Shown here piece after piece: positions 8,401 to 14,555 of a stretch of 19,204 nt of DNA. This DNA comes from an uncultured Eubacteriales bacterium (GTDB lineage Bacteria; Bacillota; Clostridia; Oscillospirales; Oscillospiraceae). The notes under the pieces were generated by a model, which saw nothing but the letters and a program-made list of their open reading frames with translations, was not told the DNA's origin and did no database searches. Position numbers and translations under genes: made by a program. Numbering within the stretch: position 1 is the stretch's first letter; every line of letters begins with the position of its first letter. The stretch covers positions 1-19,204 of the forward strand of contig URDK01000050.1 in NCBI GenBank assembly GCA_900546485.1, read 5' to 3'.

Positions 8401-8963
8401 AGCTGTTCTGTGAGTTTATCGAACACGGATATAAAAAGCGCCATCAAAGCGAGAGCGACAATGTTGAACTCCCGCAGGGGATCAGGCAGAGGCTCGGCAT
8501 ACTCTCAGTGAACTTCAGGTCAGTGCCGGGCACAGATTGGTCTGGGAACTTTAATGCCGACGTTTTTAATGAGTGGCTTTCCAAAGTAAAGGCCTGGGCG
8601 AAGGAGAACGACAGATATGAAGTAGCCATGCAATTTGTGGGACAGGGCCTCTCGTATGCGCCCAAAAAGGATAGGGTGCTGATATATGAGCCGATGATAG
8701 CGGCTCTAAATGATGCGGATGCAGAGGAAATGAGAAAAGGCTACATTCTTGGAGTAATGAACCAGCGCGGGGCGCATTTTGTCGACCCAACTGGGAACGA
8801 GGAAAGAGCGATTGCGGATAAATATCAAAAAGCCTCCGACGAAGCCCTTGCGATGGGATACTTGCGTTATTCCCATGCGTTGAGAAGAATAGCTGAGTAT
8901 TATCTGAGAGAGGCGCAGCAGACTGTCAAAGAGGAAGCTGAACGGAAGCAGGAGGAAGAATGA
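5487..8963 (+). CDS. Large protein with N-terminal PD-(D/E)XK nuclease-like domain; candidate defence protein
   Basis: I recognise a fold pattern, not a named family, in this 1158-residue protein. The N-terminus resembles the nuclease module of Cap4/DUF4297-type defence proteins: E20 in NFEHRVQAYF, D59-D60 in YHIDDLV and Q74-V75-K76 in LLVQVKHS give the E-D-QxK arrangement of a PD-(D/E)XK core (about 1-165). Residues about 180-255 are helical, and about 268-330 could be a winged helix (ending WLSFSNGVWKI). The remainder to about 1130 reads as a long helical array, followed by a charged tail. No Walker A motif, signal peptide or membrane helix is visible. It has its own promoter and terminator, no partner gene, and more AT-rich sequence than its neighbours, suggesting horizontal acquisition. 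The start at 5487 follows AAGGG by 10 bases. Confidence 0.82.
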   Translation: MDGKQLASPYLEGGGGYNFEHRVQAYFLLLMLAGGRDPVFDRYIVKLDFQARHHGYHIDDLVCYTDNDRKLLVQVKHSVSAVKSNKDFVETVQAAWRDFNSESFDTNCDRIALVTANISPKNRTAIAKLNTQAWSSSDASDFTDTRIYQSRFISTATREIFETIRDLITESNKGEEPDANTLWLFFKAFSLLTFDLDYKDSINRSLITAILENVVDGDPSVTWRNLCDYAAECDQDSAVVTQDTVCEEIKGLFKTEATEVQVPFDQPSELWAALALIGAWNESNEHDVAIVERVSGCAYADIRPALLDALNQSGPWLSFSNGVWKIRSQKSMVNSCAGYITDRIISLAFDAEKAFLTQRSSWILEDGEYSFYMPRTGEFTNSTALRQGLTQGLCQVCNCKDKLPACSDGVVAYNSFGLIRALFGDCDSLRLMSMQELLKPIAEMEPGTYLTELEQLIVRSPEVISALFRRGRGSRAYISRFEDGLIDSLQTLAWSEEYLPQSLCCLGMVADCAESDEAREFVVDRMATVLLPWHAQTLASADIQISAVKALGRTSPEVLWQLLKLLVPGGKGFTGVGRKPKYIVGNIPDEIKTSMDVYAKLSQAYISMMFEEAESEPKKLAEMTDFLNYFNGDDRLRYLGIVQVEAPALGDEEKYEIWNELSDIKCRALLLNIENGETLDEPAMAALQAAIDASEPKDIRVKHKRLYQAHIDEYFIDRSCDNFTNIMRKEADKAEAVLEIFKAYGINSVVDFGLSVNSEFDVGLKLGQKLGLDDLDRLIQSAVSGRLATEFLAFVLTGYISANSAEAVFDTELSECPADFISELLSKTRLTGANLPIVGKLLNASEFMYWTKVSENSLVLFDGENAMYAIDHLRNARRSSTALSVCEPCIYRKESISSDLLLSLLEETLEQTDINDINEHLVRPVIKELESRRNEDIGDRLAAIEFSLLPLLEVYSDSRPDALYAAIGCNAELFCEFIEHGYKKRHQSESDNVELPQGIRQRLGILSVNFRSVPGTDWSGNFNADVFNEWLSKVKAWAKENDRYEVAMQFVGQGLSYAPKKDRVLIYEPMIAALNDADAEEMRKGYILGVMNQRGAHFVDPTGNEERAIADKYQKASDEALAMGYLRYSHALRRIAEYYLREAQQTVKEEAERKQEEE

Positions 8964-8967
8964 CTTG

Positions 8968-8995
8968 GGCGCGGGCAGAAAAAGCTCGCGCCTTT
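8968..8995 (+). terminator. Terminator of the nuclease-like gene
   Basis: A 9-bp stem (GGCGCGGGC at 8968-8976 against GCTCGCGCC at 8984-8992, one G-U pair) has a 7-base loop AGAAAAA. TTTATAAT follows. It begins 4 bases after the stop codon. Confidence 0.8.
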
Positions 8996-9008
8996 ATAAT
9001 AATCTACT

Positions 9009-9112
9009 CCATTGCGCAAGCAATGGGAGTGTCCGGACACTCCCGAAAAATGTTCTCCGGGGCGAGGCCCCGGAGAACGCACATATTGTGCGGCGGCGCA
9101 TCCTGCGGATGC
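9009..9112. repeat. Cluster of five consecutive hairpins
   Basis: Nearly every base belongs to one of five inverted repeats: CCATTGC-GCAA-GCAATGG (9009-9026), the palindrome GGGAGTGTCCGGACACTCCC (9025-9044), 12-bp arms around GAG (9052-9078), GCACA-TAT-TGTGC (9079-9091) and GCATCC-TGC-GGATGC (9098-9112). The cluster lies after the terminator of the nuclease-like gene and before the convergent operon end. It looks like an intergenic repeat element or a structured RNA. The remaining stretch to 9193 shows nothing I can name. Confidence 0.75.
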
Positions 9113-9114
9113 TT
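9088..9114 (+). repeat. 27-bp dispersed repeat, copy 2
   Basis: Identical to 3050-3076 over 27 bases in the same orientation. It covers the fifth hairpin of the cluster and overlaps the right arm of the fourth. Upstream of the repeat the two loci do not match, so only this module is shared. Confidence 0.75.
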
Positions 9115-9193
9115 AAGGCCGCTGTAAAGAAGCAACGACGAAGCTATCGGGAGTGCCGCAATGCATGCATTTGAGGTAGTAGAAATAAGGATC

Positions 9194-9243
9194 AAGATAA
9201 ACTTAAAGGCATTGCATTGCAATGCCTTTAAGTTTATCTTTTT
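9194..9243. terminator. Perfect 22-bp inverted repeat closing the folate/formate operon
   Basis: Arms 9194-9215 and 9219-9240 are perfectly complementary around ATT; the arm begins AAGATAAACTTAAAGG. The stop codon of the minus-strand S-component gene (9234-9236) lies inside the right arm. On the + strand the arm is followed by TTT at 9241-9243. It probably serves as the end of the minus-strand operon and a barrier to + strand readthrough. Confidence 0.75.
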
Positions 9244-9788
9244 CCCGCAGGACGCAGAATGGCAACAGCGCTAAGCCGGTTTACAAGTACGGGAAGCACC
9301 GCTGCATATACTACGGACTTCGCCGCACAGATCACCAAGCGCACGGCGAGTGTCCCGAATATAAGGACAGGGGTATAGTAGCTGTAGACGACGCTGTCCA
9401 CATACAGCGCCAGGGTGTTCAGCAGCGTCACGGATAATTCCGCCGCGAGGATGAGCAACGTCAACTTCGCTCCGCGGGCCGTCACAGCGCCGCGTGTGCC
9501 CAGGCCAACCACCATGCCGCAGACGACATAGGGCAATATCCACAGCGCGGTCGTAGCGGTTATGCCGTAGCCGGAGAGCAGCACCTGATAGATTAATGTC
9601 CCGATGCCGCCTATGAGCGCGCCCTCGCCAGGGCCAAACAGCATCGCGCCTATGTGCACGGGTATGCTCTCAAAGGTGAACTCGAAGTTGCCGCCAAGCT
9701 TTAGCGACATTCCGCCGAGCACGGTACACATGGCGGCGAGCACCGCCGTCACAGCCATGCAGCGGGCTGAGAAGCGCGACTTTTTCAC
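9234..9788 (-). CDS. ECF transporter S component, probably folate type (FolT-like)
   Basis: This 184-residue membrane protein is the substrate-binding subunit of an energy-coupling-factor vitamin transporter, which needs shared EcfA/EcfT units encoded elsewhere. About five to six hydrophobic helices are visible. The loop EFTFESIPVHIGAMLFGPGEGALIGG and the later LWILPYVVCGMVVGL match the pattern of the folate-type S components. Folate specificity is supported mainly by position: it ends an operon of tetrahydrofolate enzymes. The start is GTG at 9788, with AAAGGAG at 9804-9798. That site pairs with AGGAG next to the start codon (9789-9793) in a 5-bp hairpin, which could weaken translation. Other vitamin substrates remain possible. 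Confidence 0.8.
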   Translation of the reverse strand: MKKSRFSARCMAVTAVLAAMCTVLGGMSLKLGGNFEFTFESIPVHIGAMLFGPGEGALIGGIGTLIYQVLLSGYGITATTALWILPYVVCGMVVGLGTRGAVTARGAKLTLLILAAELSVTLLNTLALYVDSVVYSYYTPVLIFGTLAVRLVICAAKSVVYAAVLPVLVNRLSAVAILRPAGKR

Positions 9789-9820
9789 AGGAGCTAACTC
9801 CTTTCCCGAGTTGATGGCTC

Positions 9821-10441
9821 TCAGGCCGCGCCGAGTACAAACCTGTGCAGCGCGCGGAACGCTAGGCCGCCTGCGGCGTTGCCCAGGCTTATGATTAGCA
9901 CGCGCACGAGCGCATCTGTGCTCCAGCCGGAAAGCCAGAAATAGAACATGTCAGCCACACAGTGCTCCGTCCCGGAGAGTATGAACACCATGACGCCGAA
10001 GAAAAGCGACAGGTACCTGCCAAGCTCGTGAGGATTTTTCTTGTAGCCTTCCACGGCTATGTAGATGAAAATGTTGCACAGCACGCCGAGCAGGAACAGG
10101 CTCAAAACGGAGTCATCCAGCTTCGCGGCGCAGAGCTCGGCTGCTTTGCCGGATATGGCGCTGATGCGGCTCAGCGCGGCTATCAGTGCCGTTATTCCCG
10201 TCCCGGCTAGATTGCCCAGCCAGATGACCGGCAGGCCGAGAACAGAGCCACTGCTGTTTTCCGCCGCGTAGCAGACCTTGCCCGTGAACAGGTTCAATCC
10301 AAAAGTGCAGACCGTGAACAGTCCTATCGTAAATAGCGCCGCGCCGACTATGCGGTTTTCAATGGAGAGGAACACGAGCCCGCCGAAGCCTATGCTCATT
10401 CCTGCCAGCACCGCGGACGCAAAAGCCCTCAGGACCTTCAC
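9821..10441 (-). CDS. Formate/nitrite transporter family channel (FocA-like)
   Basis: This 206-residue member of the FNT family of pentameric anion channels has six membrane segments with the family signatures: LFTGK (51-55), LPVIWLGNLAGT (70-81), GVLCNIFIYIAVEGYK (119-133) and SGTEHCVADMF (156-166). H160 matches the central pore histidine of FocA. It is shorter than E. coli FocA, mainly from compact termini. The GTG start at 10441 overlaps the folD stop (GTGA). Being co-transcribed with formate-tetrahydrofolate ligase and folD points to formate as the substrate, moved in or out depending on the direction of the pathway. Nitrite or hydrosulfide transport is less likely here. Confidence 0.92.
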   Translation of the reverse strand: MKVLRAFASAVLAGMSIGFGGLVFLSIENRIVGAALFTIGLFTVCTFGLNLFTGKVCYAAENSSGSVLGLPVIWLGNLAGTGITALIAALSRISAISGKAAELCAAKLDDSVLSLFLLGVLCNIFIYIAVEGYKKNPHELGRYLSLFFGVMVFILSGTEHCVADMFYFWLSGWSTDALVRVLIISLGNAAGGLAFRALHRFVLGAA

Positions 10442-11289
10442 TTTCCTGCCCTCTCAGCTGCCTCGACGACATGCTTGCAGAGCACGGCGGTGGTCATGCT
10501 GCCGACGCCCGCCGGCACCGGCGTAATGGCCTTTACCAGCGGCTCTACCGTTGCAAAGTCCACGTCGCCCACAAGGGAGCCGTCCGGCAGCGCGTTTATG
10601 CCCACGTCGACTACCACCTGCGCCGGGTTCGTGAACTCCGCCGTCACCGTACCCGCGTGCCCCGCGGCGGCGACTATGATGTCCGCTGCGCGGCAGACGG
10701 CAGCCATATCCACCGTCTTGGTGTGGCACATTGTGACCGTGGCGTTCTTCGCCTGAAGCAGCATCGAGACCGGCTTTCCGATGACAAGGCTGCGGCCGAT
10801 GACCGCGGCGCGCCTGCCCGCGAGCTCGACGCCGTAGTAGTCGAGCAGCTCTATGACCGACTGCGCGGTGCAGGGCGCGAAGCCCACGCTCGAGTCGGTG
10901 AACACTCCGGCGAGCGAGCGCTCGGTCATGCAGTCGACGTCCTTGCGCACGTCCAGAGCTTCGCAGACAGCGCGCTCGTCTATGTGTTTGGGGAGCGGGC
11001 GGAACATGAGGCAGCCGTGGATGGTCTCGTCGCGGTTTATCTCGTCGATGACGGCCAGCAGCTCATCCTGGCTCACATCTGCCGCCAGAACGAAGCTGCG
11101 CACAGCAATACCGACCTTCTCGCAGCGCTTCACGGCACCGCGTTCGTAGGCGATGTCGTCGCCGCGCCCGCCAACGCGGACTATTGCAAGTGTGGGCGTT
11201 ATGCCATGGGCGCTGAGCGCTTGGGCTGCTGCGGCGAGCTTTTCCGTCAACGCGCCTGCCGCCGGCGCGCCTTTCAATATTTTAGCCAT
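10438..11289 (-). CDS. folD: FolD-family methylenetetrahydrofolate dehydrogenase, probably lacking cyclohydrolase activity
   Basis: This 283-residue enzyme oxidises 5,10-methylene-THF to methenyl-THF with NAD(P). The nucleotide-binding segment VIGRSLVIGKPVSMLL (163-178), DVGIN (228-232) and TPVPAGVGSMT (256-266) are clear. Y48 and D119 match conserved active-site positions. The lysine four residues after the tyrosine, essential for cyclohydrolysis in studied FolD enzymes, is A52, and the glutamine of the QLPLP motif is F96 (FRPLP). Hydrolysis is therefore probably done by the FchA-like protein encoded just upstream. The start at 11289 (MAKILKG) follows GGGAGG by 7 bases; an ATG at 11304 would put the Shine-Dalgarno site inside the gene. 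It overlaps the upstream gene by 8 bases and the downstream gene by 4. Confidence 0.94.
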   Translation of the reverse strand: MAKILKGAPAAGALTEKLAAAAQALSAHGITPTLAIVRVGGRGDDIAYERGAVKRCEKVGIAVRSFVLAADVSQDELLAVIDEINRDETIHGCLMFRPLPKHIDERAVCEALDVRKDVDCMTERSLAGVFTDSSVGFAPCTAQSVIELLDYYGVELAGRRAAVIGRSLVIGKPVSMLLQAKNATVTMCHTKTVDMAAVCRAADIIVAAAGHAGTVTAEFTNPAQVVVDVGINALPDGSLVGDVDFATVEPLVKAITPVPAGVGSMTTAVLCKHVVEAAERAGK

Positions 11290-11896
11290 CCACGAGCCTC
11301 CCATATACTTTATCGTAGATCTCGTTTGAAACCATTTTGCAGTGCATCATTATACTGTTAGCTTCACTGTTTATTGTGTCCGCTATTTTGCAATCGGACA
11401 TGGACTTCGTATTTATAAATACGTTTAACGCGGCGGCTTCTGCTGCGGAACGGACAAGCGCCGCGGCACAGCCCGCGTCGGAGATGGCCAGTGCGCTGCC
11501 CTTAGCCGCGTACTCAGATATTACGTCCAATGCACTCACGCACTTGCGCATTACCTCCAGCGGCGTCTCCGCCGCACGCAGCAGCGCCGCCTCCATCACC
11601 TTTGCGCGGTTTGGGTCGCCCTTCGGGATGGAATACGCCTGCGCCAGCGGCGCAAAGGCTTCCGCGTCCGCGTCGATTAGAGCGGCAAATTCGCTGCACA
11701 GCGACTCCGCCCTCGCGTTCAGCGCGACGATGGCTTCCTGCACGTCCGCGTACTTTTTCTTGCCCAGCGTGAGGTTCCCGACCATGTTGCCGAGCGCTAT
11801 GCCCAGCGCGCCCGCTAGCGCTGCAGCACCCCCTCCGCCTGGAGTCGGAGCGGAGGATGCGAGCGCAGCGAGGAGCTTATCAATGTTCTTCTCCAT
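11282..11896 (-). CDS. fchA: Cyclodeaminase/cyclohydrolase family protein, probable methenyl-THF cyclohydrolase (FchA-like)
   Basis: This 204-residue protein belongs to the formiminotransferase-cyclodeaminase C-terminal/FchA family. The N-terminal signature SSAPTPGGGGAAALAGALG (14-32) is diagnostic, and the rest is all-helical, as in the family. Known members act as formimino-THF cyclodeaminase or, as FchA of methylotrophs, as methenyl-THF cyclohydrolase. Cyclohydrolase is favoured here: the gene lies between fhs and a folD that lacks cyclohydrolase residues, with no histidine-degradation genes nearby. The ATG overlaps the fhs stop by one base (tgATG), and its end overlaps folD by 8 bases, so the three products are probably made in balance. 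Family call is firm; exact reaction is inferred. Confidence 0.9.
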   Translation of the reverse strand: MEKNIDKLLAALASSAPTPGGGGAAALAGALGIALGNMVGNLTLGKKKYADVQEAIVALNARAESLCSEFAALIDADAEAFAPLAQAYSIPKGDPNRAKVMEAALLRAAETPLEVMRKCVSALDVISEYAAKGSALAISDAGCAAALVRSAAEAAALNVFINTKSMSDCKIADTINSEANSIMMHCKMVSNEIYDKVYGRLVDG

Positions 11897-13572
11897 CAGA
11901 ACAGCCCGGAGATGACACCGTTTTCGTCGACGTCTATCTTCTCAGCAGACGGCACCTTGGGAAGCCCCGGCATCGTCATGATGTCGCCGGTGAGCGCCAC
12001 GATGAAGCCAGCGCCCGCACAGACCTTGAGGTTGCGCACCGTCACGGTGAAGCCCTTCGGAGCGCCGAGCAGCGCCGGGTCGTCGGAGAAGGAATACTGC
12101 ATCTTGGCCATGCAGATGGGCAGGCTGCCGAAGCCCAGCTCCTCGATTTGCTTGAGCTGTTTCACGGCATTGCCCACGAGCTGGACACCGTCGGCATGGT
12201 AGACCTTCGTGCAGATGGCGTTGAGCTTGTCCATGACGCTCGCGTCCAGTTTGTAGCTCTGGCAGAAGCTGTTCGGCTGCTCGCACAGGCGCACGACTTC
12301 CTCGGCGAGCGCTTTGCCGCCATCGCCGCCCTTGGCCCAGACCTCGCTGAGTGCCACATTGACGCCAAGCTCCTTGCATTTGCCCTCGACCATGGCCAGT
12401 TCCGCCTGAGTGTCCGTCGGGAAAGCGTTTATTGCAACGACGCAGGGCAGACCGAACACGTTTTTCACATTTCCGACGTGCTGCAGGAGGTTGGGCAGGC
12501 CTCGTTCAAGTGCTTCGAGGTTTTCATGGTTCAGTTCCGCTTTCGGCACGCCGCCGTGATATTTCAGCGCGCGTACCGTGGCGACTATGACTACGGCGCT
12601 GGGCTGGAGTCCCGCCATGCGGCACTTGATGTCTATGAACTTCTCCGCCCCGAGGTCGGCGGCAAAGCCCGCTTCGGTGACGACGTAGTCCGCGCACTTG
12701 AGCGCCATGCGCGTGGCGGTGATGGAGTTACAGCCGTGGGCGATGTTGGCGAAGGGGCCACCGTGGATGAAAGCGGGCGTGCCTTCGAGGGTCTGCACGA
12801 GATTCGGCTTGAGCGCGTCTTTCAAAAGTGCGGCCATCGCGCCCTCGGCCTTGAGGTCGTGGGCGGTTACGGGCCTGCCGTCGTAGGTATAGCCCACGAT
12901 GATGCGCGCGAGCCGGGTCTTTAGGTCGGTGATGTCACTCGCAAGGCAGAGCACGGCCATGACCTCGCTGGCCACGGTGATCTCAAAGCCGTCCTCACGC
13001 GGCACGCCCTGCATCCGGCCGCCGAGGCCGTCCACTATGTGCCTGAGCTGGCGGTCGTTCATGTCCACGGCGCGCTTCCAAGTTATCTGCTTGGGGTCTA
13101 TGCCGAGCGCGTTGCCCTGCTGGATGTGGTTATCCAGCATCGCGGCGAGGAGGTTGTTCGCCGCCCCGATGGCGTGGAAATCGCCGGTGAAGTGGAGGTT
13201 TATGTCCTCCATCGGCACCACCTGCGCATATCCGCCGCCCGCCGCGCCGCCCTTGACGCCGAACACGGGGCCAAGGCTGGGCTCACGCAGCGCCACCATA
13301 GCGCGCTTGCCGATTTTGCGCAGTCCGTCCGTGAGGCCAACGCTGGTGGTCGTCTTGCCCTCGCCCGCAGGCGTCGGCGTGATTGCCGTGACGAGTATGA
13401 GCCTGCCGTCCGGCTTCGCGGCGTTATCCTTGAGGAACTTGCAGTCTATCTTCGCCTTGTAGTTGCCATAGAGCTCGAGGTATTCCTCGGGTATTCCGGC
13501 CCGCGCGGCCACAGCCGTTATTTTTTCCTTTCCGCACTCCTGGGCTATCTCAATGTCGGTCTTAAATTCCAT
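11896..13572 (-). CDS. fhs: Formate-tetrahydrofolate ligase
   Basis: This 558-residue enzyme joins formate to THF using ATP, giving 10-formyl-THF, and can run in reverse to make ATP. The length is almost the same as the well-studied acetogen enzyme. The nucleotide loop TPTPAGEGKTTT (65-76), REPSLGPVFGVKGGAAGGGY and MEDINLHFTGDFHAIGAANN are characteristic. A strong AGGAGG site precedes the ATG at 13572. The upstream gap to the ketopantoate reductase gene is 55 bases and contains a hairpin (13593-13623). I see no convincing separate promoter, so fhs may depend on readthrough from upstream. The assignment is secure. Confidence 0.98.
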   Translation of the reverse strand: MEFKTDIEIAQECGKEKITAVAARAGIPEEYLELYGNYKAKIDCKFLKDNAAKPDGRLILVTAITPTPAGEGKTTTSVGLTDGLRKIGKRAMVALREPSLGPVFGVKGGAAGGGYAQVVPMEDINLHFTGDFHAIGAANNLLAAMLDNHIQQGNALGIDPKQITWKRAVDMNDRQLRHIVDGLGGRMQGVPREDGFEITVASEVMAVLCLASDITDLKTRLARIIVGYTYDGRPVTAHDLKAEGAMAALLKDALKPNLVQTLEGTPAFIHGGPFANIAHGCNSITATRMALKCADYVVTEAGFAADLGAEKFIDIKCRMAGLQPSAVVIVATVRALKYHGGVPKAELNHENLEALERGLPNLLQHVGNVKNVFGLPCVVAINAFPTDTQAELAMVEGKCKELGVNVALSEVWAKGGDGGKALAEEVVRLCEQPNSFCQSYKLDASVMDKLNAICTKVYHADGVQLVGNAVKQLKQIEELGFGSLPICMAKMQYSFSDDPALLGAPKGFTVTVRNLKVCAGAGFIVALTGDIMTMPGLPKVPSAEKIDVDENGVISGLF

Positions 13573-13592
13573 TTTATCCTCCTGTTTTTATG

Positions 13593-13623
13593 GAAAAGGG
13601 TACGCCGGAAGCGCACCCTTTTC
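13593..13623. terminator. Hairpin between panE-like gene and fhs; terminator or attenuator
   Basis: The arms GAAAAGGGTACGC and GCGCACCCTTTTC pair with one mismatch around a 5-base loop (CGGAA). The A and T runs at the two ends give it a bidirectional terminator look. It begins directly after the panE-like stop. Partial termination here would set fhs-operon expression relative to the upstream genes. Confidence 0.6.
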
Positions 13624-13627
13624 TTTG

Positions 13628-14542
13628 TCAATACAGCCGCTCTTTAGCGTGGATGAGGTCGACCATGAGCTGGTTCAGAGGTGCTGCCATGCCGACCTTT
13701 GCGCCTTCTGAAACAGCGGCGCCGTTTATACGGTCCACCTCCGTGCGGCGCTTGTTGTTCACGTCCGCCAACATGGAGCAGATGTTGCCGCCCGTCACAA
13801 GGGCTATGTCCACGGTGTTTTTGAACTCGGCCTCAAAGTCAAAATCCATACCCGTGGCGTTCGCTATGGCTACGGCCTCCTTGACCAGCGCGTATGAGAC
13901 CGCGTTTGCATTGGGATTGTTTGCGATGCACTGATTCGTGTCGCCGATGAGCGCGCAGATGGCGTTAATGCCGATGTTCACAAACACCTTGCTCCAAACC
14001 AGCGCCTTGACGTTCTCCTCAAACACAACATCGGGCACGCCGCAGTCCTGCATGAGCTTTACTATGAGCTTGGCCTTCTCGTGGTCGCCGCTCAGACTGC
14101 CGATGTGCGTAGGTCCCTGGCCCTTGTGGCGGATGTCGCCGGGGCCGGCGACGATAGCGCCGCCGCCGCTTGTGCCGAGCAGGATGCGGTCTTCGGGGAC
14201 GTACTTGACGATTTCATCCGCGTTGCCGTAGCCGTTCTGGAGCGAGAGCACCAGGGTCTCGGGGCCTATCAGCGAGCTGTTGGCCTCCAGCGCCTGCGCG
14301 CTCTGGTAGCCCTTTGTCAGCAGAATAACCAGGTCGGCTGGCTCGCAGCCCGTGGTGTCCATCGTGGCCTTTATCTTGTAGTTCTTCGTCACGCCGTCCA
14401 GATGCGTGAAGCTAAGGCCCTTTTCGTTGATGGCGTCCACGTGGGCTTTCACGACGTCCACCAGGAGCACCTCGTTTTTGGCGCTCAGATACATGCCGTA
14501 GATACAGCCCATCGCGCCAGCGCCGATGATACCTATCTTCAT
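13628..14542 (-). CDS. panE: 2-dehydropantoate 2-reductase family protein (ketopantoate reductase)
   Basis: This 304-residue NAD(P)-dependent 2-hydroxyacid dehydrogenase belongs to the PanE/ApbA family, which interconverts ketopantoate and pantoate. The N-terminal GAGAMG motif (7-12) binds the nucleotide. The catalytic set matches E. coli PanE: K77 in LLTKGYQ, K185 in LVWSKVFVNIGIN and E268 in RRTEVDRIN. The usual NPLTAL segment reads NAICAL, so the substrate pocket may differ. The start at 14542 follows AGGAGG by 8 bases; the extra 20 residues from an upstream ATG (14602) would overlap the preceding gene. It sits 13 bases after the cyclase gene and in the same operon as panB. Pantoate is likely, another 2-keto acid possible. 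Confidence 0.9.
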   Translation of the reverse strand: MKIGIIGAGAMGCIYGMYLSAKNEVLLVDVVKAHVDAINEKGLSFTHLDGVTKNYKIKATMDTTGCEPADLVILLTKGYQSAQALEANSSLIGPETLVLSLQNGYGNADEIVKYVPEDRILLGTSGGGAIVAGPGDIRHKGQGPTHIGSLSGDHEKAKLIVKLMQDCGVPDVVFEENVKALVWSKVFVNIGINAICALIGDTNQCIANNPNANAVSYALVKEAVAIANATGMDFDFEAEFKNTVDIALVTGGNICSMLADVNNKRRTEVDRINGAAVSEGAKVGMAAPLNQLMVDLIHAKERLY

Positions 14543-14555
14543 GCCGTGTACCTCC

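Noticed and set aside
9009..9112. CRISPR-like repeat array
   Set aside because: The five hairpins differ from one another in sequence and size, with no repeated unit and no unique spacers.
8965..9174. 69-residue + strand ORF after the nuclease-like gene
   Set aside because: It runs through a terminator and the five-hairpin cluster; its sequence is explained by the inverted repeats.
11290..11304. N-terminal extension of FolD (MGGSW)
   Set aside because: These codons contain the GGGAGG ribosome-binding site of the internal ATG, and family members begin at MAKILKG.
10471..11361. 296-residue + strand ORF
   Set aside because: Antisense shadow of folD and the end of the FchA-like gene, with low-complexity composition typical of GC-rich antisense frames.
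11857..12924. 355-residue + strand ORF
   Set aside because: Antisense shadow of fhs, rich in His, Arg, Asp and Glu with no recognisable domain.
13626..13631. TTGACA on the minus strand as a -35 box for fhs
   Set aside because: No AT-rich -10 hexamer lies 16-19 bases downstream; that stretch is the GC-rich hairpin. The match arises from the panE-like stop codon and its flanks.
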